From NCBI RefSeq assembly GCF_004138335.1, contig NZ_RYFW01000009.1, positions 1-64,000 on the forward strand: a DNA stretch of 64,000 nt. Direction: 5' to 3'. The first letter of the stretch is position 1, and each line of letters starts with the position of its first letter. The notes beneath the pieces were generated by a model. That model was not told the DNA's origin. It saw only the letters and a program-made list of their open reading frames with translations, and did not search any database. This document shows, in pieces, positions 51,249-60,023 of this stretch. The stretch is from Peristeroidobacter agariperforans. Lineage in GTDB: Bacteria > Pseudomonadota > Gammaproteobacteria > Steroidobacterales > Steroidobacteraceae. A program made the position numbers and the translations under genes.

Positions 51249-53108
51249 CTAAGCTGAGGTTCGTTTGCTCGCCACCCATTCGTTGACGAGACGTTCCAGC
51301 ACGGCGAGCGGCACGGTGCCCTGGGCAAGGGCCGCGTCATGAAACTGACGAATGTCGAAGCGTGCGCCGAGTTTCTTTCGCGCCTCTTCGCGCAGTTTCA
51401 GCCACTGCGTCTGGCCGATCTTGTAACTGGTCGCCTGACCAGGCCAACAACAGTATCTTTCCACTTCGGTGGTGATCGTTGATGGCAGCTCGCCGAGCGA
51501 TTTGACCATGTAGTCGACGCCCTGCTCTCGCGTCCAACGCTTGTGGTGCAGGCCGGTATCCACGACGAGTCGCGCCGCTCGGAACATATAAGACTTGATG
51601 TAGCCGATCTGGCCGAACGGATCGCCTTCGTAGACGCCCATCTCGTCCGCCAACTGTTCGGCGTACAGTCCCCAGCCTTCGCTGTAGGCGATAAACCAGC
51701 CCAGGCGCCGCACTGGATGGACGGCCGTGGACTCCTGCGCCAGCGCAATCTGGTGATGATGCCCCGGCGAGGCTTCATGCGCCGTCAGCGTCATCAAGCC
51801 CCACTTCGGCGTCTCCGCCGTATTGCGAAGATTGATGTAATAGGCGCCCGGCCTCGAGCCATCGAGCGCCGGCGGTTGATAGTAGCCGGCGGTCGCGCCC
51901 GCCTCGATATCCGGCGGCACGCGCCGAATCTCCACTTTGGATTTCGGAATACGACCGAAATACTTCGGCAGCTGTCCCTGGATCTTGACCATGCCGGCAT
52001 TGAGATAGTCGAGTATCTCCTGCTTGCCCGCATCGGTGTTGGGATAAACGAAACGCTTGTCGGACGCGAGCGCCCGCAGCCGCTCGCCCACCGAGCCCTG
52101 GGTCATGCCCTGGCTCTTGAGAATCTTGTCCGCGCGAGCGCTCAGCTCCGCCATCTGCTCGAGCCCCAGCCGATGGACCTCTTCGGCATTGAGCTGCGTC
52201 GTGGTCGAGTAACGCAAGGCGTATTGGTAGTACTCATCTCCCTTGGGCAGCTTCCAAACGCCGGCATCGCTCGTCGACTTCGGCCGAATGCCAGCGATGC
52301 ACTCGCGCTGACGCTGCAAGGCCGGATGAACTTGCTGCTCGACGATTCGCGTCACCTGCGCGGCCCAGTCGCCAGAGATGTCCTTCGCACGCGTACGAGT
52401 GTCAATGGACGTCACGAGCTTCGTTTCTGCCGGCTTCTGGGCCAGCATGCCATCCATCAACGCGACCGTGCGATCTACGACGAAGTTGGGCGGAATGACG
52501 CCCATGGCGTACTCGGACTTCAGCCGCCCCGTCTCATTGTCGAGCTCCTTCGCGAAAGCAACGACGCGAGATACATACGCCTCGGCATCCTCACGCTTCT
52601 CTATTGTGTGCTGGTTGTGCAGGAAGTCCGGAATGCTTCGATACGTGCCACCGAGCTGGTGCACGCTGTACGGCTCAGGCCAACTGAAGGTGCCGTAGTT
52701 GAAATTGTCGTACCCGCTCACGATCACGCGGAACAGATACTCGAAGGAGTCGTAGTCAGCTTTGGACTGCGCCGACAAGGCGTTGCGATCGATCGCCTGC
52801 AATCGATCGAAGGCCGTGCGGATGACCTTGTGATCTTGCTCGATGCCGGCGGGTGAGCGATCGAGCAATTTGCGCTTCGCACTCGCATGCGCTCCTTTGT
52901 CCGTACCGTACGTGGTGCGTGCTTCCGGATTGGCCATCACTTCTTCCTCATAGATGTAATCCATGAGGGCGTGCAGGTCTGCTTCGGCTTTGGTCTTCGC
53001 CGGCGCGCTCTGTGAGAACGCAAGCGTGGGCAAATTAGCTACGACTGCAGTGTATACAGCGGATCTCAAAAACGAACGCCGGTCGCTCAACGCAAAGCTC
53101 CTCGTCAA
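51249..53108 (-). CDS. Exported DUF885-family metallopeptidase-like protein
   Basis: The 619-aa protein starts with a Tat-like signal (DRRSFLRSAVYTAVVANLPT). The DUF885 domain has LTAHEASPGHHHQIALAQES (zinc-binding HExxPGHH) and IAYSEGWGLYAEQLADEM (Glu ligand), and ends with FDIRQFHDAALAQGTVPL, where DUF885 proteins carry a conserved FHD. Distant relation to M1/M3-type gluzincins is accepted; some members are carboxypeptidases. It follows the D-aminoacylase-like gene by 57 bp in the same direction. Confidence 0.9.
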   Translation of the reverse strand: MTRSFALSDRRSFLRSAVYTAVVANLPTLAFSQSAPAKTKAEADLHALMDYIYEEEVMANPEARTTYGTDKGAHASAKRKLLDRSPAGIEQDHKVIRTAFDRLQAIDRNALSAQSKADYDSFEYLFRVIVSGYDNFNYGTFSWPEPYSVHQLGGTYRSIPDFLHNQHTIEKREDAEAYVSRVVAFAKELDNETGRLKSEYAMGVIPPNFVVDRTVALMDGMLAQKPAETKLVTSIDTRTRAKDISGDWAAQVTRIVEQQVHPALQRQRECIAGIRPKSTSDAGVWKLPKGDEYYQYALRYSTTTQLNAEEVHRLGLEQMAELSARADKILKSQGMTQGSVGERLRALASDKRFVYPNTDAGKQEILDYLNAGMVKIQGQLPKYFGRIPKSKVEIRRVPPDIEAGATAGYYQPPALDGSRPGAYYINLRNTAETPKWGLMTLTAHEASPGHHHQIALAQESTAVHPVRRLGWFIAYSEGWGLYAEQLADEMGVYEGDPFGQIGYIKSYMFRAARLVVDTGLHHKRWTREQGVDYMVKSLGELPSTITTEVERYCCWPGQATSYKIGQTQWLKLREEARKKLGARFDIRQFHDAALAQGTVPLAVLERLVNEWVASKRTSA

Positions 53109-53165
53109 CGGTATCAGTTACCAATAGCACGTTGAAGAGTTCGACGCACGCTCACCCCCGTTGGT

Positions 53166-54770
53166 TTACATGAGGGTGCCTCGAGCGCGGCCGAGCACTC
53201 GTCCACCGCGATCTTTGGTAATCTTCCCGGCACTCACTGCAACCACGCCGTTCACCACCACGAACGTCACGCCCGTTGAGAGCTGCCTCGGATTCTCATA
53301 GGTCGCATTGTCTCGAAGCGTCTTCGGATCGAAGACAACGAGATCCGCTCGCGCGCCCGCGCGGATCACACCACGATCCCGCAGTCGCATGATCGAGGCC
53401 GTCAAGCCCGTCATCGAATGAACCGCCCGCTCGAGCGTGAGCACCGGATCGTCGATGGCGTAGCGCCGTAGCTTCTTTGGGAATGTTCCGTAGGCGCGCG
53501 GATGAGGCATGCCGTTGTCTTCGGATAACAGCGACCCATCCGTCGATGTCATCGTCCATGGCTGCGCCATGAAGGCGCGCACGTCAGTTTCATTCATGTT
53601 GAAGGAGAAGATGGTCGGCGAGCCGCTGGCAATCAGCTCGATCGCCACATCGACGGCTTCGGCCTTGCGTTGTTTCGCGATAGCATCGAGCCGCAGACCT
53701 TCGAGCCGCCTGTCGGGCCGATAGGAGCTGATCAGAATCGACTCCGCGCCGCCCCGGTTCTCCAGGTTCGCCGCGACGCTCGCACGAATCTTCGCTCGCA
53801 GCGCCCGATCCTTGAGGCGCCTTCTCAGTTTGCTCTCGCCGCCTTCCATGGCCCAGCCCGGGATCAGCGCCGCGGACAATGACGTGCCGGATGCATCATA
53901 GGGATACTGATCGGCGAACACCTCCACACCCTCGGCTCTCGCGGCGTTGATGTTGCGAATGACTTCGGCAGACATGCCCCAACACGCCCGCGTGCTCGCT
54001 TTGATATGAGTCACGATGCCGGGCAGCCGGGCTTCACGCGCGACTTGAATGACTTCATCGACCGCGGCGATCAAGCCAATGTTGTAGCGGCTCTCATCGC
54101 GAATGTGGCTGGTGTAGATGCCGTCGAATTGCGCGGCCACCCGCGCGAGCGCAATGTGCTCATCCGTCTTGGAAAAGTTGCCGGGTGGATAGAACGGCCC
54201 GGCCGATAACCCCAACGCGCCCGCCTCCATGCCCGCGCGCACCAACGACTGCATCCGTGCGAGCTCTTCCGCGGTGGGCGCTCGATTGCGATAGCCCAGC
54301 ACCTGAATGCGAATCGAGTTGTGAGGCACGAGTAGCGCAACATTCACACCCGGCCTCGCCTGCTCGATCCGGAGGCGCTGAGTCGCAAGGTCCACCGGCC
54401 CACCGCCGTCGGGGTTCAGCACGATCGTGGTGATCCCCTGGGTCAGCAGCGGCTCGGCGCTCCCGAGCGCATCCTCGCCAATGGCGGGCCACGCATGCGA
54501 GTGTGGATCGATGAAGCCTGGCGCCAGGTACTGGCCGTTCGCCTCGATCATCCGTTTCGATGCGGCATTCGCCGGCAGCTTGCCGACCGCGGCGATTCGA
54601 TCACCGGCGACCGCGACGTCCGCGTAGTACCAAGGCGTGCCCGTGCCATCGAGCACGCGAGCGCCACGAATCAACAAATCATAGGCAGGTGCCTCCTCCG
54701 AAGCGCGCGATCCGACCCCGAGCAGCAGGCAGCCGATGGCAAGCGCGAACTGTAATGTCATCGATTGCAC
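53166..54770 (-). CDS. Exported D-aminoacylase / N-acyl-D-amino-acid deacylase family amidohydrolase
   Basis: The 534-aa protein has a signal peptide (LQFALAIGCLLLGVGSRASE) and an amidohydrolase barrel: YDLLIRGARVLDGTGTPWYY, metal HxH in LAPGFIDPHSHAW, IYTSHIRDESRYNIGLIAAV, IVTHIKASTRACWG, NMNETDVRAFMAQPWTMTST (Asp) and DRGVIRAGARADLVVFDP. This order is that of D-aminoacylases and related deacylases. Export suggests it works on peptidoglycan- or peptide-derived N-acyl-D-amino acids. It is next to DUF885 and divergent from the M55 peptidase. Confidence 0.9.
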   Translation of the reverse strand: MQSMTLQFALAIGCLLLGVGSRASEEAPAYDLLIRGARVLDGTGTPWYYADVAVAGDRIAAVGKLPANAASKRMIEANGQYLAPGFIDPHSHAWPAIGEDALGSAEPLLTQGITTIVLNPDGGGPVDLATQRLRIEQARPGVNVALLVPHNSIRIQVLGYRNRAPTAEELARMQSLVRAGMEAGALGLSAGPFYPPGNFSKTDEHIALARVAAQFDGIYTSHIRDESRYNIGLIAAVDEVIQVAREARLPGIVTHIKASTRACWGMSAEVIRNINAARAEGVEVFADQYPYDASGTSLSAALIPGWAMEGGESKLRRRLKDRALRAKIRASVAANLENRGGAESILISSYRPDRRLEGLRLDAIAKQRKAEAVDVAIELIASGSPTIFSFNMNETDVRAFMAQPWTMTSTDGSLLSEDNGMPHPRAYGTFPKKLRRYAIDDPVLTLERAVHSMTGLTASIMRLRDRGVIRAGARADLVVFDPKTLRDNATYENPRQLSTGVTFVVVNGVVAVSAGKITKDRGGRVLGRARGTLM

Positions 54771-54901
54771 GAATTACCCCGTGACTAGCCCCAGCATGCT
54801 AAACGCAGCCAGCCGTGGGGATGTGCCCACGAGCCTCACCCTTTTATGATGGGTGGCTCCGGCGGCCACCGATAACCAACCACCCGCATCGAGGTCCGAC
54901 G

Positions 54902-55810
54902 ATGAAAGATCGCCCATCTCTATACACCCTGCTGGCCCTGCTCACATTCGCGCTGCTGCCCGGCCCCGCCGCGGCACAGACGCCCTTCAAACTTTACATC
55001 TCGGCCGATATGGAAGGTGTCGCCGGCGTCGTCTCCGAGCAGCAGATCCTGCCGAGCGGCTTCGAATACTCGCGCTTTCGCGAGTTCATGACGGCCGAAG
55101 TGAACACCGTCATCGACGCCGCCTTCGCGGCCGGCGCCACCGAAATTGTCGTGAGCGATTCCCATGGCAACGGTCAAAACCTGCTGATCGAGAAATTTCC
55201 AAAGAAGGTCTCGGTCGTGCGCTCGTGGCCGCGGCCACTGATGATGATGGAAGGTATTGATGAGTCCTTCGCGGGCGTCGTGCTGCTCGGCTATCACACC
55301 AGCACCCACAATGAGGCCGGCGTGCGCGCGCATACGCTCTCGAGCGCGCGGCTGACGGAGGTTCGCATCAATGACAGGCAAGTGGGCGAAGGCGAGATCA
55401 GCGCCGCCATCGCGGGACACTTTGGCGTGCCCGTCATCCTGGTCACCGGCGACGATCAGCTCGTGAAAGAGTTGCAAGGCTCACTCGGCAACGTCGAAGG
55501 CGCGGTCGTCAAATGGGCACATGGCTTCCATTCCGCCCGTACGCTCACCCCCACCGAAGCGAACGAGGTGATTCGCGCGGCGACGGAACGCGCGCTCGGA
55601 CGAATCAAGAGCTTCAAGCCTTACAAGGTCGCAACACCCGTGCGCTTCGACCTGCGTTTCAAGAGCTATCGCCAGGCCGACATGCTGAGCTATCTACCCA
55701 TCGTCGAGCGCATCGACTCGCACACGGTTCGTTACATCGCGAAGGACATGCCCGCCGCGTCCAAGTTCGTCGAGTTCGCGGTGACGTACGAAGCAGACAT
55801 GGATCCATGA
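54902..55810 (+). CDS. Exported M55-family D-aminopeptidase (DppA-like)
   Basis: The 302-aa protein has a signal peptide (SLYTLLALLTFALLPGPAAA, cleaved before QTPF), then the M55 fold: LYISADMEGVAGVVS (DxE zinc ligands), EIVVSDSHGNGQNLL, VVLLGYHTSTHNEAGV (His site), and GEGEISAAIAGHFGVPVILV. DppA in Bacillus removes N-terminal D-Ala. Most M55 proteins are cytoplasmic, so the signal peptide is notable. I start at MKDRPS, with GAGG upstream; earlier Met codons lie in the promoter. Divergent from the D-aminoacylase-like gene. Confidence 0.9.
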   Translation: MKDRPSLYTLLALLTFALLPGPAAAQTPFKLYISADMEGVAGVVSEQQILPSGFEYSRFREFMTAEVNTVIDAAFAAGATEIVVSDSHGNGQNLLIEKFPKKVSVVRSWPRPLMMMEGIDESFAGVVLLGYHTSTHNEAGVRAHTLSSARLTEVRINDRQVGEGEISAAIAGHFGVPVILVTGDDQLVKELQGSLGNVEGAVVKWAHGFHSARTLTPTEANEVIRAATERALGRIKSFKPYKVATPVRFDLRFKSYRQADMLSYLPIVERIDSHTVRYIAKDMPAASKFVEFAVTYEADMDP

Positions 55811-55992
55811 GCTGCCCCGAACCGCCGACCGCACCGCATCTAGCTGCGGTGAGGCATGCCGGCTGCGCTTACATGTTTCATAACGCTGTTTCGCAAGTCG
55901 CTGTTCTGCGGAGATGTCACGCTTCTTGCACCCTCAGCGCCTGAGCATCTCTCACTGCGAGAACGGCTGGCCAGAAACAGAGGAGTGTTGTC

Positions 55993-56580
55993 ATGAACAT
56001 CGCACAGCTGTTGGTCGCCTTCGGCTCGATGTCACTTCTTGCGAGCCAGGCGAACGCAATACAGGTCTTCGAAATCTCCGGCTTCATTCGCCAGGTCATC
56101 CCGAGCGCCAGTGGTGAGACGGTACCTATCGTTGCAGGAGACCTTGTGTCTGGGACGCTGGTCTATACGCCCGAATCGGCTACGGTGGTCGCCGGCACTT
56201 GCATGGACAACGCATTCAGTTATGAGTTAAACATCGATGAGGTGGTCATCCAGTCGATCGACCCGCGGGGCTGTGTGGGAGGGGGCATCATGGAGTTCAA
56301 CCCTTTCTCGAATGTAACTGACCCTTCCTGGCTGTCCTCAGAACTTGCGTGGGCTATCGATATCGATTCCGTGCTGCAGGAATCACTCGCACCGTCGGCC
56401 CTGCTCGGCAATTGGGACATCTTCTGGATCCTGAATCAAAACTTCGAGGACATCATCGTATTCGGAACCATCACCGCTGCACGCGAGATCAAGGTCCCGG
56501 AGCCTGCCACTCTTGGATTGTTTGGCTTGGCATTGATGCTGTTTGGACTCGCTGATCGACGGCTGCGTCCAAACTCGTGA
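55993..56580 (+). CDS. PEP-CTERM sorted exported protein
   Basis: The 195-aa protein has a signal peptide (QLLVAFGSMSLLASQANA) and a C-terminal sorting tag: VPEPATLGLFGLALMLFGLA then DRRLRPNS, i.e. VPEP, a hydrophobic helix and Arg-rich end. PEP-CTERM proteins are cut and anchored by exosortase (XrtA-type) in the envelope, often with exopolysaccharide genes; none are here. The mature domain has two Cys (GTCMDN, PRGCVG) and a beta-rich pattern but no known family. Confidence 0.9.
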   Translation: MNIAQLLVAFGSMSLLASQANAIQVFEISGFIRQVIPSASGETVPIVAGDLVSGTLVYTPESATVVAGTCMDNAFSYELNIDEVVIQSIDPRGCVGGGIMEFNPFSNVTDPSWLSSELAWAIDIDSVLQESLAPSALLGNWDIFWILNQNFEDIIVFGTITAAREIKVPEPATLGLFGLALMLFGLADRRLRPNS

Positions 56581-56593
56581 GAGTGGTGTGATT

Positions 56594-56683
56594 TGGCGGA
56601 AGGGGTGGGATTCGAACCCACGAGACTCGTGAGAGCCTGCCGGTTTTCAAGACCGGTGCAATCGACCACTCTGCCACCCTTCC
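56594..56683 (-). tRNA. tRNA-Ser (TGA)
   Basis: A class II tRNA of about 90 nt with encoded CCA: acceptor GGAAGGG/CCCTTCC, anticodon stem-loop CCGGTCTTGAAAACCGG with TGA, a long variable arm (AGGCTCTCACGAGTCT) and T-arm GGTTCGAATCC. It lies between the PEP-CTERM gene and a lipoprotein gene. Confidence 0.97.
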
Positions 56684-56757
56684 ACGCATGACGGCGCCCC
56701 CGGGCGAGGAGCCGGAGGGCGCGCATCCTAGCATGGATCGGGGGTGAGCGCCGGGAC

Positions 56758-57792
56758 CTAGCGCAGGCCGATCGTCGCCCCGCCGAACTCCGGATCCCCC
56801 TTCCCCTCCAGCGGCGATCCCGCCTGCGGCCGATATTCGGCGTCCAACTTCGGATCCTGCTCGATGACGTTGTCGCCCTTCCGCACGACTGCCGCATCCT
56901 TCGCAACCAACCCGCCTTCGTTGCCAAACAGCGCGCTGTATCCGACCCAGATCTTGCTGTTCTCCGTCGCGCGCGCCACGTACGGCGTGTTGTTCAGGAA
57001 GATGGAATTCGTCGCGTAGATGGTTGCCTCCTGCTCGCCATAGAGCCCGTCATCGAGATTGCGATCGAACACCGAGTTCTCGACATGAGCGGATGCGTTG
57101 TTATACGCCGCGATGCCGGCCGAATCGTTCCCGCGAATGAGCGCGTTGGCAAGGCGCAGATGCGCATGCTCATCCAGCCAGATCGCGACGTGGCCATCGA
57201 GAATGCGAAGGTTCTGCGCATCGAGATCGGAGTTGCCGCGTCCCGTGAGTCCCATCTTTTGATATTTCTCGATCGTCACATCGCGAACGCGCACGCGACT
57301 GTCGATGGCGAAGATGCCGTGGCCTTCGTAGATCTCATCTTCCTCGACATCGAACTTGAAACCCGTGAACGTGAGCCCCTGCACGTCGACGTTCGCGCGA
57401 TGGATCACGAGCCCCGTGGTTCGGGGGCCGGCGCTGCCGTCGATCACGGCGCCGGGTTCGCCGACCAGGCTCAGCCGTTTGCCATCGACCACGGCGAACC
57501 CGCGGATCGTGTGAATCTTGTAGGGCACATCGCGCACGCCGGCCGCCGTATAGGTGCCTGGCCGAATCCGAACCGTGTCGCCATCGGTGGCGGCATCGAT
57601 CGCGGCCTGGATGCCGCTGCCGCCGGAGAATGCGCAGTCCGAGGCGAGCGCCTGTGTCGGGCAGACGACGTGGGTTTTCGAACCCGCTGAACTTGCCGGT
57701 GTGCTTGCCTGCGGGCTGCGGGCGCAGCCCGACAACACGCCGACGAACACGAGAGCGAACAGGCTGAAGCGCACGGCCATGCGGATTCTCAC
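56758..57792 (-). CDS. Lipoprotein with right-handed beta-helix
   Basis: The 344-aa protein has a lipoprotein signal (SLFALVFVGVLSGCARS, lipobox LSGC), a Ser/Ala linker with two Cys (HVVCPTQALASDCAFSGG), and parallel beta-helix repeats: IQAAIDAATDGDTVRIRPGT, LVIHRANVDVQGLTFTGFKF, NSDLDAQNLRILDGHVAIWL, IRGNDSAGIAAYNNASAHVE, NSVFDRNLDDGLYGEQEATI. It resembles secreted polysaccharide-binding or lyase-like NosD/PL-type repeats, but no catalytic motif stands out. Two Mets (57792, 57780) are possible starts. Confidence 0.85.
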   Translation of the reverse strand: MRIRMAVRFSLFALVFVGVLSGCARSPQASTPASSAGSKTHVVCPTQALASDCAFSGGSGIQAAIDAATDGDTVRIRPGTYTAAGVRDVPYKIHTIRGFAVVDGKRLSLVGEPGAVIDGSAGPRTTGLVIHRANVDVQGLTFTGFKFDVEEDEIYEGHGIFAIDSRVRVRDVTIEKYQKMGLTGRGNSDLDAQNLRILDGHVAIWLDEHAHLRLANALIRGNDSAGIAAYNNASAHVENSVFDRNLDDGLYGEQEATIYATNSIFLNNTPYVARATENSKIWVGYSALFGNEGGLVAKDAAVVRKGDNVIEQDPKLDAEYRPQAGSPLEGKGDPEFGGATIGLR

Positions 57793-58009
57793 TACCTTGG
57801 TGAGTCAAGTATGTTGGCAACAGGCCGATGCTCGTAGATGCGTAGTTGGCCCCGCCTGGTGCGGCACCCACACCAGCCGATGCAGAGATGTCAGGTCTTG
57901 GTCAGCCTCGCGGCCCTATGCTGCTCGTTTTCCGCCAGCCTATGTCGCCAGCGAAGGTTGAGAATGAATCGCGATCCCGCCCTGCTCGGCCGCCGCCTAT
58001 CCTCGTGCC

Positions 58010-58684
58010 ATGCGCCTGCTGCTCGTTGAGGACAATCCGCAGCTGGCGGAGCTCGTGCATGATGGCCTGATCGGGCAGGGATTCGCCATCGACCGCTGCG
58101 GCTCTCTAAAAGAAGCGTTGGCTGCCCGCGCCGCCGCGAGCTACGACCTCATTCTGCTCGATCTGGGGTTGCCCGACGGCGACGGCATGAGCCTGGTTCG
58201 CGAGCTGCGCCAGGGCAACGATTCGACGCCGATCTTGATTCTCACCGCGCGCGGCGGGCTCAACGACCGATTGATCGGGCTCGACGGGGGCGCGGACGAT
58301 TACCTGGTAAAGCCGTTCGAGATTGCGGAGCTCGCGGCTCGCTGCCGAGCCCTGTTGCGTCGGCCCGGCGCGAGCCTCGGCGTCGTTCTGCACCTGGGTA
58401 ACGTGGCCCTTGATACGACGACGCGCACGGTCACGGTCAATGAACAGCGCATCGAGATTCCGCCGCGCGAAGTTGCGCTGCTCGAACAATTGCTGCGTCG
58501 CGCCGAGCAAGTCGTCCGTCGCAATCAGCTCGAAGAGTCGCTGTACTCCTTCGGCGAGGACGTCACACCGAATGCGCTCGAAAGCGCGGTATCGCGACTA
58601 CGCAAGCGCCTGGCCGCCGCCGGCGCCAACGTCATGGTGCGCACCGCGCATGGCATCGGCTACGCGATCTTTCAGCAGTCCTGA
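58010..58684 (+). CDS. OmpR-family response regulator
   Basis: The 224-aa protein has a receiver domain (LLLVEDNPQLAELVHDG, phosphoacceptor Asp51 in LILLDLGLPDGDGM, conserved Lys in GADDYLVKPFEIAEL) and a winged-helix OmpR-type output domain (NEQRIEIPPREVALLEQLL, ALESAVSRLRKRLAAAG, IGYAIF). QseB/TctD-like subgroup. The histidine kinase follows with 4 bp between them, then the OprB-like porin with an ATGA overlap, a three-gene operon. Confidence 0.95.
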   Translation: MRLLLVEDNPQLAELVHDGLIGQGFAIDRCGSLKEALAARAAASYDLILLDLGLPDGDGMSLVRELRQGNDSTPILILTARGGLNDRLIGLDGGADDYLVKPFEIAELAARCRALLRRPGASLGVVLHLGNVALDTTTRTVTVNEQRIEIPPREVALLEQLLRRAEQVVRRNQLEESLYSFGEDVTPNALESAVSRLRKRLAAAGANVMVRTAHGIGYAIFQQS

Positions 58685-58688
58685 CCCG

Positions 58689-60023
58689 ATGCAACCCGGT
58701 CCGAGCCTCCTCCGGCAGATTTCTGTTCGCCTGGTCGCGGCGGCCGTGCTCGTCTCGTTGATCGAGATCATCGGCGTCCTCGCGATCTACGCGAGCAACC
58801 GGCCCAAGCTCGCCGCGGAGTTGGTGACGACGGAGGCCGACCGCGTCTTCGACGCACTCACGAGCGACGATCCCCATCAAAGTCTCGCGCAACTCGAAGC
58901 CCCTCGCGGCGCCGACGACTGGGCCCTCACGGTTCACGACAGCAGCCGCAAGCTGATCTTCGAGCACGCGCCGAAAAATCCAAAGCTGTTCCAGCCTCTG
59001 CCCGCGCCCGTCGATCACGAATGGACGCGACTCGAGCGCGACAGCGGCCCGGTGATTCTGTCGGGCGCCCGTCATCTTCCTAACAACGCGTGGGTCACGA
59101 TGACGGTGAGCGGCGAATCACTGCCGCTCTTCGGATTGGTGTTCGTCCGCGAAGCGTACGCGCACGTGATCGTGCCCGTCGCGCCCGTCACGATTCTGTT
59201 GCTGGTCCTGAATGTTTATATCGTGCGACGGATGCTGGCGCCGCTCGAAGCGTCTGCCGCTGAAGTCGATGCGCTCGAACCCTCGCGAATGGAAACGCGC
59301 CTGTCGGTGCCCGCCACGCCCAGAGAAGTTCGAGCGCTGGTTCTCGCGATGAATCGCGCCCTGGATCGTCTCGAACGGGCGATGCAGACGCTCGAGTCGT
59401 TCACGGCCGACGCGGCCCATGAGATGCGCACGCCGCTGTCGATTCTAAAGCTGCGCGTCGAGGCGCTCGAGGCGGGCCCTGCGAAGGACGCGCTGCGTGA
59501 GGATGTGTCCGCGATGACGCGGCTCGTGAACCAGATGCTCGACCTGGCGCAGGCCGACACGCTCGATTCGCAAATCACGCAAACGGTGGATCTCGCCGCA
59601 CTCGCGCGCGACGTGGTCGAGCGCATGTTGCCGGTCGCAGTGGGGCGCGGCTGTGACATCGCCCTCATCGATCACGGAGGCGGCACGGTGAAAGGTCACG
59701 CCGAAGCCCTCGCCCGTGTGCTCGCGAACCTCATCGACAACGCCATCGCCCACTCACCGCGAGATCGCAGCATCGATGTCACCGTTGGCCCCGCAGCGCG
59801 CCTGGTAGTTCGGGACCGCGGCCCAGGTTTCTCGCCGGAGAACGCCGAGCTGTTGTTCCGACGCTTCTGGCGAGGCGCCGCGCCGGGTCGTGCGGGCGCG
59901 GGCCTGGGCCTTGCGATCGCCCAAAGCATCCTCGCTCGACACGGCGCGACGATCGCGGCCGACAACGCGCCCGATGGCGGCGCCGTTTTCACCATTCAGT
60001 GGCAGCAAGAGAGCCTTTCATGA
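58689..60023 (+). CDS. Sensor histidine kinase
   Basis: The 444-aa protein has two membrane helices (residues about 12-33 and 158-180) flanking a periplasmic sensor of about 120 residues (DDWALTVHDSSRKLIFEHAP), then HAMP-like linker, HisKA with His244 (ADAAHEMRTPLSILKLR), and HATPase with NLIDNAIAHSP, RDRGPGFSPENAELLFRRFW and GAGLGLAIAQSILARHG. Sensor type resembles QseC/TctE. Longer reading frame upstream belongs to the response regulator's shadow; the ATG is taken 4 bp after its stop. Confidence 0.94.
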   Translation: MQPGPSLLRQISVRLVAAAVLVSLIEIIGVLAIYASNRPKLAAELVTTEADRVFDALTSDDPHQSLAQLEAPRGADDWALTVHDSSRKLIFEHAPKNPKLFQPLPAPVDHEWTRLERDSGPVILSGARHLPNNAWVTMTVSGESLPLFGLVFVREAYAHVIVPVAPVTILLLVLNVYIVRRMLAPLEASAAEVDALEPSRMETRLSVPATPREVRALVLAMNRALDRLERAMQTLESFTADAAHEMRTPLSILKLRVEALEAGPAKDALREDVSAMTRLVNQMLDLAQADTLDSQITQTVDLAALARDVVERMLPVAVGRGCDIALIDHGGGTVKGHAEALARVLANLIDNAIAHSPRDRSIDVTVGPAARLVVRDRGPGFSPENAELLFRRFWRGAAPGRAGAGLGLAIAQSILARHGATIAADNAPDGGAVFTIQWQQESLS

